A DNA stretch of 64,000 bases from NCBI RefSeq assembly GCF_000349325.1, contig NC_020504.1, forward strand, positions 5,490,053-5,554,052, given 5' to 3'. This document shows positions 54,992 to 62,737 of this stretch, piece by piece. Source of the stretch: Streptomyces davaonensis JCM 4913 (GTDB lineage Bacteria > Actinomycetota > Actinomycetes > Streptomycetales > Streptomycetaceae). The position numbers and the translations under genes are program-made. The notes under the pieces are model-generated. The model was not told the DNA's origin and did no database searches. It saw only the letters and a program-made list of their open reading frames with translations. Numbering within the stretch: the first letter of the stretch is position 1; each line of letters begins with the position of its first letter.

Positions 54992-55609
54992 TCAGAGGAA
55001 CCGGCCCCGATGGAACAGCAGCGGCGCCGCATCCCCCTCGGCCGCCCCGAGGGCGTCCACCCGGCCGACCACGATGAGGTGGTCCCCGCCGGTGTGCACG
55101 GCGTGGACCGTGCAGTCGATCCAGGCGAGGGCGCCCTCCAGGCGCGGGGAGCCGGAGACCGGTGCCGCGTCGTGGGCGACCCCGGCGAACTTGTCGCCGC
55201 CGCTGACCGCGAAGCCACGGCACAGCTCGCCCTGTTGAGCCCCGAGGACGTTGACGCAGAAGACGCCAGCGCGGGCGATGCGCGGCCAGGTCGTCGACGT
55301 ACGGCCGACCATGAAGGAGACCAGGGGTGGGTCGAGGGAGAGGGAGGAGAAGGACTGGCAGGCGAAACCGGCGGGGGAGGGCTCGCCTTCGGTGGCGGGT
55401 GAGGTGACAACGGTCACGCCCGTCGCGAAGTTCCCGAGCACCCGGCGGAACTCGGCCTGGCTCACCGGCGCCCGCTCGTCCTCGCCGACACACCGCAACT
55501 CCGGCCGCGGCAGCGGCTCCACGCGCGGGGCGTCGGCGGGAGCCGGCGCGGACCTGAGGTAGCGGACGGCTGCTGCGGCCATCCCTGCGTGTCCCATCAC
55601 GCCTTTCAT
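54992..55609 (-). CDS. Flavin reductase family protein (HsaB-like)
   Basis: The 205-residue protein has the flavin-reductase-like FMN-binding fold: FRRVLGNFATGVTVVTSPA, AGFACQSFSSLSLDPPLVSFMVGRTSTTWPRI, VFCVNVLGAQQGELCRGFA, IDCTVHAVHTGGDHLIVVGRV. It resembles the reductase partners of two-component flavin monooxygenases (HsaB, HpaC type). No oxygenase subunit is adjacent. Operator copy D ends 6 bases upstream of the ATG at 55609, leaving no room for a Shine-Dalgarno, so a leaderless start or an internal ATG (55594, 55582) is possible. Confidence 0.83.
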   Translation of the reverse strand: MKGVMGHAGMAAAAVRYLRSAPAPADAPRVEPLPRPELRCVGEDERAPVSQAEFRRVLGNFATGVTVVTSPATEGEPSPAGFACQSFSSLSLDPPLVSFMVGRTSTTWPRIARAGVFCVNVLGAQQGELCRGFAVSGGDKFAGVAHDAAPVSGSPRLEGALAWIDCTVHAVHTGGDHLIVVGRVDALGAAEGDAAPLLFHRGRFL

Positions 55610-55614
55610 TGAAG

Positions 55615-55629
55615 CTGACGGTGCGTCAG
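55615..55629. promoter_or_regulatory. Palindromic operator copy D
   Basis: CTGACGGTGCGTCAG matches the 12 fixed consensus bases exactly. It is 5 bases upstream of the flavin reductase ATG and 50 bases upstream of the divergent membrane-protein start. Confidence 0.72.
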
Positions 55630-55679
55630 ATGGGAAGCCCTGTGCGAGGGCGCCGGACACGCGTGCGTACGCTGCGCGC

Positions 55680-56597
55680 ATGGGGTGGGGAAACGGACCG
55701 AAGGACCGCGAGAACTACAGGTTGCGGGAGCTTTACGCGGCCGCAGCGGTGGCCGCCGGGCAGATTCCGCCGATCTGGCTGGCCTGGTGGATCGCGGACA
55801 TGTCCGGCGACACCTACGGCCGCGGGTTCAACTCGCTCGGCATCGCCTGCGTGCTGATCTTCGCGCCGCTGGTGCTGCCCGTGCTCGGGCTCGTCCAGGC
55901 GATGGTGCAGGCCGTGCCCGCGGCACGACTGGCCGGGCTCGTCGCCGCACACACGCGTGGGCCACGCTGGGCCTGGCACGTGCTGTGCTCGGTGCTGCTC
56001 GGCGTCGGCTGGGCGGCACTGACCACCGCGCTGTGGGACTGGCCCTTCCTCACCAACGCCCTGCTGTTCGGCGGCGTCGGCATCCTCCCCGCCTTCGCCA
56101 TGACGTATGTCCACAGCCGACCCCGGTGGGGGTTCTGGGGCATCTGGCTCTCTTCGGGGCTGGCCTCCTTCGCGCTCTTCGTGCTGGTCGGCATCGGCGG
56201 CGCGGCGGCGTCGGCCGCGGGGCTGATCAAGGGGTACGAGCCTCCCGTGCTCTCCGCCGCGCAGGTCACCGGTGTCTGGCGAGGCGCCGACGGGGCGGTG
56301 CTGCGGCTGCACCCGGACGGCAGGGCGGAACTCACCGAGCTGCCCACCGAGACCTCGATCGACGACTGGACGGACGATCGGCAGTTCGCCGTGTGCGACG
56401 GCACCGGCACCTGGTCCCTGGAGCGGGAGGACACCAACTGGGACCGGGACGGTGTCGCGCTGCGGCCCGCCGACGGGTGCGGACTGGACACGTACTGGGT
56501 GATCGGCGGCACCGAGAGCGAACCCGAGCTGTTCGTGCTGTTCGGCGACCCGGACGCGGGTGAACTGTGGATCCTGGAGCGTCAGCGGCCCTCGTAG
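55680..56597 (+). CDS. Membrane protein with extracytoplasmic/soluble C-terminal domain
   Basis: The 305-residue protein has four hydrophobic segments in its first 180 residues (LYAAAAVAAGQIPPIWLAWWIA, LGIACVLIFAPLVLPVLGLVQAMV, VLCSVLLGVGWAALTTALWDW, LASFALFVLVGIGGAAASAAG). The soluble C-terminal part has VTGVWRGADGAVLRLHPDGRAEL, ending in a beta-rich stretch with two Cys. No family was recognised; it resembles Streptomyces-specific proteins of unknown function. Its end overlaps the converging enoyl-CoA hydratase gene by 16 bases. Confidence 0.7.
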   Translation: MGWGNGPKDRENYRLRELYAAAAVAAGQIPPIWLAWWIADMSGDTYGRGFNSLGIACVLIFAPLVLPVLGLVQAMVQAVPAARLAGLVAAHTRGPRWAWHVLCSVLLGVGWAALTTALWDWPFLTNALLFGGVGILPAFAMTYVHSRPRWGFWGIWLSSGLASFALFVLVGIGGAAASAAGLIKGYEPPVLSAAQVTGVWRGADGAVLRLHPDGRAELTELPTETSIDDWTDDRQFAVCDGTGTWSLEREDTNWDRDGVALRPADGCGLDTYWVIGGTESEPELFVLFGDPDAGELWILERQRPS

Positions 56598-57403
56598 CGA
56601 GGACTCCTCCGCTCCACGAAGCTCGCCACGCCCTCCCGGGCGTCCTGCGTCGTCATGTTGATCTCCTGCGCCGCCGCCTCCGCCGCGAACGCGGTCGCCC
56701 GGTCGCTGTCGAGGGAGGCGTTGACGAGCTGCTTGGTCAGGGCGAGGGCCCGGGTCGGACCGCCCGCCAGCCGCTCGGCCCACTCCCGGGCCGTCTTCGC
56801 CAACTCCCCGTCCGGGACGACCCGGTTGACCAGCCCGAGCCGCTCGGCGTCCGCCGCCGACAGCGCGTCGCCGAAGAACATCAGCTCCTTGGCCCGCTGG
56901 GGTCCGATCAGCCGGGGCAGGAGATAGGCGCCGCCGCCGTCGGGGACCAGACCCCGTCTGACGAACACCTCGATGAACCGGGCCGATTCGGCGGCCAGGA
57001 CCAGATCGCAGGCGAGGGCCAGATGCGCGCCGAGCCCCGCCGCCGTGCCGTTCACGGCGGCGATCACCGGTTTCTCGCAGTCGAGGACGGCGGCGACGAG
57101 ACGCTGGGCACCGAGGCGGAGCGTACGGGCGACATCACCCGCCGCCGGTTTCCTCAGGGCCGCCCCCGTCCGCAGATCCGCGCCCGCGCAGAAACCACGG
57201 CCGGTTCCGGTCAGGACGACCGCCCGCACCTCCGCGTCCTCTGACGCCCCGGCGAGCAGGTCGATGATGCGTTCCCGCTGGTCAGGGGTGAGGGCGTTGA
57301 GGGCCTCGGGGCGGTTGAGGGTGATGCGGCAGACCTGATTGTCAGTGGCGTGCTGTACCAATGAATCCACGGAACTTCCGGGCACACGGGGGGAATCGGA
57401 CAT
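56582..57403 (-). CDS. Enoyl-CoA hydratase/isomerase
   Basis: The 273-residue crotonase-family protein has ITLNRPEALNALTPDQRE, the oxyanion-hole segment RGFCAGADLR, GTAAGLGAHLALACDLVLAAES and FIEVFVRRGLVPDGGGAYLLPRLIG. The GLVPDGGG loop carries Asp instead of the catalytic Glu of classical hydratases and is common in PaaG-like isomerases, so isomerase chemistry is possible. It starts 1 base after the stop of the ADP-forming ligase gene, as the second gene of that operon. Confidence 0.86.
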   Translation of the reverse strand: MSDSPRVPGSSVDSLVQHATDNQVCRITLNRPEALNALTPDQRERIIDLLAGASEDAEVRAVVLTGTGRGFCAGADLRTGAALRKPAAGDVARTLRLGAQRLVAAVLDCEKPVIAAVNGTAAGLGAHLALACDLVLAAESARFIEVFVRRGLVPDGGGAYLLPRLIGPQRAKELMFFGDALSAADAERLGLVNRVVPDGELAKTAREWAERLAGGPTRALALTKQLVNASLDSDRATAFAAEAAAQEINMTTQDAREGVASFVERRSPRYEGR

Positions 57404-57404
57404 G

Positions 57405-59630
57405 TCAACGACACACCGCCAGCGCGTCCAGCGCCACCGCGCCCTGCCCCTGTTCCAGCACCATCAGCGGGTTGATGTCCAGCTCCGCGAGCTCGTCCCC
57501 CAGCTCCAGCGCCATGCGCTGCACCCGCAGGACCACTTCGACGAGCGCGTCCGTGTCCGCGGGGGGCCGCCCCCTGACCCCGTCGAGCAGGGCCCGCCCG
57601 CGCAGGTCGTGGAGCATGTCCTGGGCCTGCTCCTCCCCGAAGGGCGGCACCCTTACGGCGGTGTCGTGCAGCACCTCGACCAGCACCCCGCCGAGCCCGA
57701 CCGTCACGGTCGGCCCGAACAGCTCGTCATGGGTGAGCCCGACGACCATCTCGACGCCCCGCTCGACCATCTGGCAGACCAGGATGCCGTCCAGGGAGAC
57801 GTCCTCGTAGCGGGCGATGTCCGTCAGCTCCCGGTAGGCGTCGCGGACCTGGCTGGCCGAGGTGAGGCCGACCTTGACCAGGCCCAGCTCTGTCTTGTGC
57901 GCGATCCGGGCGCCGGACGCCTTCATCACCACCGGGTAGCCGACCAGACCCGCCGCCCGGACGGCCGCCGCCGCACTGGTCACCAGCTGTTCGCGCGGTA
58001 CGCGAATGCCGTACGCCCGCAGCAGTTGCTTCGCCGCGTGCTCGCTCAGCTGTTGCCCTGGGCGCATCAGGGCCTGGGCCTTGCGGAAGGAGGGCGAGGG
58101 GGTGCGCGGGGCGTGGTCGAAGGGGGAGCGGTAGCCGGTGACGAAGCGGTGGTGGTCGAGGTAGGCGCGGACGGCGGTGATGCAGTTGGCGACCGTACGG
58201 AAGGTGGCCACCCTGGAGGAGCCCAGCAGGACCTCGCGGTAGGCGGGTTCGGTGCCGACCGGCGAACCCCACACCACGCAGACCAGCTTGTCGGTGTGCT
58301 CGGCAGCGTCGACCAGGTCCCGCACCAGCCGGTCGCTGAGCGGCGGGAAGGGCCCGGTGACCGGGCAGATCAGGACGCCCACCGACGGGTCGTCGAGAAT
58401 CGCGTCGATGATCTTCCGGCCGCGCGAGTCGCCCACCGGATGGCCGCCGTTGTCGACCGGGTTGGCCACGCTCAGATACTCCGGTATCCACTGGTGCAGC
58501 TCGGCCTGCTTGGCCTCCGACAGCGCAGGCAGCCGCAGCCCGGCCTCGGTCGCCAGGTCCGCGAAGTGCGCGCCCGTGCCGCCCGAGATCGAATAGACGA
58601 CGACCCCGTCGGCACGCGGCGGCCGGGCGCGGGCCAACAGGGTGGCGGTGTCCTGGAGTTCGTCGAGCCCGTCGACGCGGATCACGCCGTACTGCCGCAT
58701 CGCCGCGTCCACCACCGTGTCGGCGCCGGTCAGTTTGCCGGTGTGGGAGGCGGCGGTGCGGGCGCCGGTCTCGGTGCGGCCGACCTTGACCGCGACCACG
58801 GGCACCTTGCGGCGGGCCGCCCGGTCGGCGGCCAGTAGGAAGGAGCGGCCGTCCTTCAGGCCCTCCACGTAGCAGGCGATGGCGCCCACCTCGGGGCGCT
58901 CGGCGAAGTAGGAGAGGAAGTCGGAGGTCTCCAGGTCGGCCTCGTTGCCGGTCGGCGCCCAGTGGGAGAGGCGGACGCCGAGTTCCTGGAGGGCGAAGAC
59001 GGGCCGGCCCTGGTGCCCGGACTGGGTGATCAGGGCGATGGCCGGTCCTTCGAGGTCGCTGCGGAACTCCTCGAAGGCGTTCAGGTTGGTGTTGGGGCCG
59101 AGCAGCCGCATCCCGGACCGCCCGACGGCCGCGGCCAGCCGCTCCTGCGCGGCGGCGCCCTCCGCGCCGGTCTCCGCGAACCCGGAGGCGAAGACGACCG
59201 CGAACCGGACCTTGGCCTCGGCCAGTTCCTCGATCAACGGAAGGGGGTCGGCGACCAGCAGCACCGCGAGATCGACCGGCTCGGGCAGGTCGGCGACGGA
59301 AGGGGAGCAGGGGATGCCGAAGACGGCGGAGCGGCTCGGATGCACCGGATGGAGCCGGGCGCCGACCCGCTCGGACCAGGCGAGCAGTTGCCGGGTGACG
59401 CCGGTGTTGGGCCGGCCCTCGGTGTCCGAGGCACCGATCACGGCGACCGACTCGGGCCGGAAGAAGCGGTCCAGATCGGGTACGTCGGAGTACAGCGGAC
59501 GCCCGCTGACGTCGAGATCGTCGACCTCGGCCGGCCGGCCGTGGACGGCGGGACCGGGCTGCTCGCCGCAGGCGATGACCCGGGCCCGGCGGGAGTCGGT
59601 GGTGAGGGTGCCGTGGGTTGATCCAAGCAT
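57405..59630 (-). CDS. ADP-forming acetate/acyl-CoA ligase (fused alpha-beta)
   Basis: The 741-residue protein is a fused NDP-forming acyl-CoA synthetase. It has a CoA-binding domain (FRPESVAVIGASDTEGRPN, about residue 57), a ligase CoA domain, and the phospho-His motif AASHTGKLTGADTV (about residue 295). A C-terminal ATP-grasp domain (LLRAYGIRVPREQL, YPVVMKASGARIAHKTELGLVKVGL, ELDINPLMV) completes it. It makes acyl-CoA, ADP and phosphate reversibly. The first ~50 residues are an extra segment. ATG with CAGGAG upstream. Two operator copies (E and F) lie 32-71 bases upstream. Confidence 0.88.
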   Translation of the reverse strand: MLGSTHGTLTTDSRRARVIACGEQPGPAVHGRPAEVDDLDVSGRPLYSDVPDLDRFFRPESVAVIGASDTEGRPNTGVTRQLLAWSERVGARLHPVHPSRSAVFGIPCSPSVADLPEPVDLAVLLVADPLPLIEELAEAKVRFAVVFASGFAETGAEGAAAQERLAAAVGRSGMRLLGPNTNLNAFEEFRSDLEGPAIALITQSGHQGRPVFALQELGVRLSHWAPTGNEADLETSDFLSYFAERPEVGAIACYVEGLKDGRSFLLAADRAARRKVPVVAVKVGRTETGARTAASHTGKLTGADTVVDAAMRQYGVIRVDGLDELQDTATLLARARPPRADGVVVYSISGGTGAHFADLATEAGLRLPALSEAKQAELHQWIPEYLSVANPVDNGGHPVGDSRGRKIIDAILDDPSVGVLICPVTGPFPPLSDRLVRDLVDAAEHTDKLVCVVWGSPVGTEPAYREVLLGSSRVATFRTVANCITAVRAYLDHHRFVTGYRSPFDHAPRTPSPSFRKAQALMRPGQQLSEHAAKQLLRAYGIRVPREQLVTSAAAAVRAAGLVGYPVVMKASGARIAHKTELGLVKVGLTSASQVRDAYRELTDIARYEDVSLDGILVCQMVERGVEMVVGLTHDELFGPTVTVGLGGVLVEVLHDTAVRVPPFGEEQAQDMLHDLRGRALLDGVRGRPPADTDALVEVVLRVQRMALELGDELAELDINPLMVLEQGQGAVALDALAVCR

Positions 59631-59662
59631 CGGTCCGCCCGCTCCTGTGTGACAGCGATTAA

Positions 59663-59677
59663 CTGACGCAGTGTCAG
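59663..59677. promoter_or_regulatory. Palindromic operator copy E
   Basis: CTGACGCAGTGTCAG, one mismatch from the consensus, lies 32 bases upstream of the ADP-forming ligase start. Confidence 0.65.
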
Positions 59678-59686
59678 ATTACTGAA

Positions 59687-59701
59687 CTGACACGCCGTCA
59701 G
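59687..59701. promoter_or_regulatory. Palindromic operator copy F
   Basis: CTGACACGCCGTCAG, one mismatch from the consensus, lies 24 bases (about two helical turns) from copy E, so two dimers could bind side by side on one face. Confidence 0.6.
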
Positions 59702-59787
59702 GAACGGCTGTGCAGGCAAAGTTGACGGACGAACCGGTTCCGGTGCTCCTCGGCCTCGGGCGCTCGGGTTCCTCGCCTTCGGGGTTC

Positions 59788-60981
59788 TCAGGTGACGGGC
59801 AGCCTGGACACCCGGTCGGCGCCCTGCTTCACCACGGCCTTCGCGATCTTCTCGGCGTCCATGGCCAGTTCCCGGAGCATGCCGCTGATGGGGTTGGTGA
59901 AGCCGGTGAAGTACAGGCCGGGGGCGTGGGACGGGGTGCGGGCGCCGTGCACGACGGGCTTCCCACGGGTGTCGAGGACGTCGAGATGGCCGACGAGGCA
60001 CTCCAGGGCGCGGACGTATCCGGTGGCGGCGACGACGGCGTCCGGCTCGATGAGGGTGCCGTCGGCGAGGGCCACCTTGCCGTCGTCAAAGCCGTCGACG
60101 GCGGCCACGACCTCGACCCGGCCCGCGCGGACGGCGTCGATCAGGCCGACGTCCTGCACCGGGACGGCCCCTTCGAGCACCCGGCTGTACAGGCCGGTGT
60201 CCGGGCGGGGCAGCCCCTGCGCCGACAGGTCGGGCACGCTGAGCTTGGCCAGCGGGCGGGAGAGCCGGTCGACCAGGCCGACCGGCAGCCGCCGGCACAG
60301 CACGCCCGAGTACTGGGCGGCCCAGCCGGCCGTGGAGCGGCGCACGATGTGCGGGGCGGTGCGCACCGCGAGCCGTACCCGGGAGGCGCCGCCCTCGATC
60401 AGGTCGACGGCGATCTCGGCGCCGGTGTTGCCGACGCCGACGACCAGGACGTCACGGCCGGCGTAGGGCTGGGGGTTGCGGTAGGCGGAGGCGTGCAGGA
60501 GCTCGCCGGTGTACGTCTCGCGGCCGGGCCAGTCGGGGAGCCGGGGAGTGTGGTTGTAGCCGGTGGCGACGACCACCGCGGCGCCGGTCAGCTCACGGCC
60601 GCCGGTGGCGTGCAGCAGCCAGCCCCGGCCGTCGGTGGCGCGGTCGACGCGGGAGACCTCCACGCCGGTGACGATCTCCAGCTCGTGGTGCTCGGCGTAC
60701 TTCTCCAGGTAGCGCACCACGTCGTCCCGGGACACCCAGCGCCCGAACCGCCGTGGCATCGGCAGGCCGGGCAGGCCCGACAGCCGGCGGGTGGTGTGCA
60801 GGTGCAGCCGGTCGTAGTGGCCGCGCCAGGAGGCGCCGACACGGTCGGACTTCTCCAGGACGACGGCGCGTATGCCCCGGGCGCGCAGGGCGTACGCGAC
60901 GGCGAGCCCGCCGGGACCGCCGCCGATGACGTACACCGGGCGGTCCGGTCCGGCCGGGGAGTGCGCTGTGGAGTCGTCCAT
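59788..60981 (-). CDS. FAD-dependent monooxygenase/oxidoreductase (CzcO/FMO-like)
   Basis: The 397-residue flavoprotein has the FAD dinucleotide motif VIGGGPGGLAVAYAL, an FMO-like segment SWRGHYDRLHLHTTRRLSGLP, VVVATGYNHTPRLPDW, the NADP-binding GVGNTGAEIAVDL and AATGYVRALECL near the end. This is the class B flavin monooxygenase/CzcO-like family; such enzymes oxygenate hydrophobic substrates or ketones. It ends 86 bases before the operator pair E/F. Its own promoter would be in 60982-61132, where I see no copy of the palindrome. Confidence 0.85.
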   Translation of the reverse strand: MDDSTAHSPAGPDRPVYVIGGGPGGLAVAYALRARGIRAVVLEKSDRVGASWRGHYDRLHLHTTRRLSGLPGLPMPRRFGRWVSRDDVVRYLEKYAEHHELEIVTGVEVSRVDRATDGRGWLLHATGGRELTGAAVVVATGYNHTPRLPDWPGRETYTGELLHASAYRNPQPYAGRDVLVVGVGNTGAEIAVDLIEGGASRVRLAVRTAPHIVRRSTAGWAAQYSGVLCRRLPVGLVDRLSRPLAKLSVPDLSAQGLPRPDTGLYSRVLEGAVPVQDVGLIDAVRAGRVEVVAAVDGFDDGKVALADGTLIEPDAVVAATGYVRALECLVGHLDVLDTRGKPVVHGARTPSHAPGLYFTGFTNPISGMLRELAMDAEKIAKAVVKQGADRVSRLPVT

Positions 60982-61132
60982 AGCGCGAGCGTAATCACGG
61001 ACCCCGTTGATGGGTCTCGGTCAAGACCGGAATTGATTGCGGATTGATCACGCCTGTAGGAGAGGTGTGTGGGACTGGTGACGTACGACGTCTGGTTGTG
61101 GGCTTTCGGGGGAGGGGGGCACTGGACAGGCC

Positions 61133-61669
61133 CTAGTCGTCCGCCGCCACCACCAAGGTCAGGGTCTTGGCGGGGCGGTCGATGAGGATCAGTTCGTGGA
61201 AGTCGATGTGGACGGGGCCGTAGTCGTGGCGGGCGTCCTCGGGGAGGGGGCCCAGGAGGTAGGTGCTGGTGGCCGTGGTGATCGGGCTGTGGACCTGTTC
61301 CTGGATGCGCTGGGTGAGGGCCTGGGGGACCGGGCCGTGCTGGTCGGCCCAGGTGCGGATGACCGCGCCGGCCGCCGCCGCGTCGACGCGGCGATAGGCG
61401 TCGGGGGTGATGCGGTCGAGCCGCCACTGGCCGTGCCGGGGCCAGTCCAGGACGCCGCTGCCGTCGTAGGTGTCACGGAACTGCGGGTGGGCGATCAGGG
61501 CGGCCAGCAGGGCGTGGTCCTCGGGCGCCGCGGACGGCAGGCGGAAGCGCTTGAGGTCGATCCAGCGATAGCCGTGGGCGGAGGACTCCGCGAACTTGAA
61601 GTCACGGAAGTTGATGAACGGGCTGTCCAGATGGACCAGGACGGGCGGCGCGGCGTGCATGCCGATCAT
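61133..61669 (-). CDS. Uncharacterised conserved protein
   Basis: This ~178-residue soluble protein has no family that I recognise. Visible features: VLVHLDSPFINFRDFKFAESSAHGYRWIDLKRFRLP, WPRHGQWRLDRITPDAYRRVD, ITTATSTYLLGPLPEDARHDYGPVHIDFHELILIDRPAKTLTLVVAADD. It has no signal peptide or membrane segment. Start uncertain: ATG 61669 or 61660. The frame stays open upstream across the DoxX promoter, but that part has no coding character. The last gene before the divergent DoxX operon, about 130 bases away. Confidence 0.6.
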   Translation of the reverse strand: MIGMHAAPPVLVHLDSPFINFRDFKFAESSAHGYRWIDLKRFRLPSAAPEDHALLAALIAHPQFRDTYDGSGVLDWPRHGQWRLDRITPDAYRRVDAAAAGAVIRTWADQHGPVPQALTQRIQEQVHSPITTATSTYLLGPLPEDARHDYGPVHIDFHELILIDRPAKTLTLVVAADD

Positions 61670-61780
61670 AATAGGGCGAGCCGGGCATACAGCCTCGTGC
61701 AGCGCCACGGCGCCGAGACCGTCAGCGAGGTGTCGGAAGGCGGGTGCACAGGCTGCTGCCCCCTTCCGGGCCCGAACCAT

Positions 61781-61795
61781 CTGACGTACCGTCAG
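61781..61795. promoter_or_regulatory. Palindromic operator copy G
   Basis: CTGACGTACCGTCAG matches all fixed consensus bases. It ends only 4 bases before the DoxX ATG. Confidence 0.72.
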
Positions 61796-61799
61796 ATCC

Positions 61800-62246
61800 A
61801 TGGACACGATCTGGCTCAGTGGCGCGGAATGGCTGGCCGTGCTCCGCATAGGCCTCGGTCTGTGGTGGCTGGAGAGCTGGCGGCACAAGGACAAGAAGAC
61901 GTGGTTCGAGGGCGGCGGCATCGCCTGGGCGGCGGACGTGGCCGCCAAGCACCGCTGGAACGCGGTGCGTTCCGGCTTCGACGTGGTCGTCGCACCCAGG
62001 CCGAAGACCATGGCGTACGTCGTCGCCTACGCCGAACTCGCCCTGGGGCTCGGCCTGATCGCCGGATTCCTCACCCCGGTCGCCCTGGTCGCCGGGCTGC
62101 TGCTGAACGGCGTCTACTTCGCGCTGATGATCCACGACTGGGCGGAACAGGGCCAGAACTCGATGATGGCGCTGATCTCGACGGTCGCGCTGTTCGGCAT
62201 GTCCTGGCAGACCTGGTCGCTGGACGACGCGCTGGGGCTGTTCTGA
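61800..62246 (+). CDS. DoxX-family membrane protein
   Basis: The 148-residue protein has a DoxX/thiosulfate:quinone oxidoreductase-like layout: an N-terminal helix with LSGAEWLAVLRIGLGLWWLESWRHKDKKTWFEGG, then three membrane segments (AYVVAYAELALGLGLIAGFL, PVALVAGLLLNGVYFALMI, NSMMALISTVALFGMSW). DoxX proteins serve in membrane redox or stress complexes; its part here is unknown. There is no Shine-Dalgarno because operator copy G ends 4 bases upstream, so it is probably translated from a leaderless mRNA. Overlaps the DUF35 gene by one base. Confidence 0.83.
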   Translation: MDTIWLSGAEWLAVLRIGLGLWWLESWRHKDKKTWFEGGGIAWAADVAAKHRWNAVRSGFDVVVAPRPKTMAYVVAYAELALGLGLIAGFLTPVALVAGLLLNGVYFALMIHDWAEQGQNSMMALISTVALFGMSWQTWSLDDALGLF

Positions 62247-62716
62247 TGACGCGCGGCCCGGAAAACGGCCGTCATCCCGCCCGCTTCGACCTGCCCGAAC
62301 CCGACGCTTTCAGCCGCCCCTACTGGGACGCGGCGGCCGAGGGGCGGCTGCTGATCCGCCGCTGCGGGAGCTGCGGCCGGGCGCATCACTACCCGCGGGA
62401 GTTCTGCCCGTACTGCTGGAGCGAGGACGTCCGCTGGGAGACCGCGAGCGGCCGGGCCGCGCTCTACACCTGGTCGGTCGTCCACCGCAACGACCTGCCG
62501 CCCTTCGGGGAGCGCACCCCGTACGTCGCCGCCGTGGTCGACCTCGCCGAGGGCCCGCGGATGATGACGGAGATCGTTGAGTGGACCGGGGCGGCCGGCG
62601 AGGCACCGCTGCGGTCCGGGATGGAACTGGAGGCGGGGTTCCGGGACGGGGTGCCGGTGTTCCGGCCGCGAAGCCGTCGGTCGCCCTCGAGCCGTCAGAT
62701 GCCCGCGAACGTGTGA
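62246..62716 (+). CDS. Zn-ribbon OB-fold (DUF35) acyl-CoA-associated protein
   Basis: The 156-residue protein has a rubredoxin-like zinc ribbon CGSCGRAHHYPREFCPYC (two CxxC) at about residues 40-57, then an OB-fold (ALYTWSVVHRNDLPPFGERTPYVAAVVDLAEGPRMM). DUF35 proteins partner with thiolases, hydratases or lyases on acyl-CoA substrates, as in sterol side-chain cleavage (Ltp/ChsH-type). No thiolase lies beside it. ATG overlapping the DoxX stop by 1 base; its unusual basic C-terminal tail (RPRSRRSPSSRQ) is extra to the domain. Confidence 0.85.
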   Translation: MTRGPENGRHPARFDLPEPDAFSRPYWDAAAEGRLLIRRCGSCGRAHHYPREFCPYCWSEDVRWETASGRAALYTWSVVHRNDLPPFGERTPYVAAVVDLAEGPRMMTEIVEWTGAAGEAPLRSGMELEAGFRDGVPVFRPRSRRSPSSRQMPANV

Positions 62717-62737
62717 GCGACCGGTTTCAATGGCCTC

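Noticed and set aside
57339..58838. 499-codon plus-strand ORF opposite the ADP-forming ligase gene
   Set aside because: Antisense frame rich in Gln/His/Asp/Arg repeats typical of complementing Leu/Val/Ala codons; no start signal.
62684..62700. GAGCCGTCAGATG, a half of the regulon palindrome
   Set aside because: Lies inside the DUF35 coding region and has no CTGACG partner arm at the right distance.
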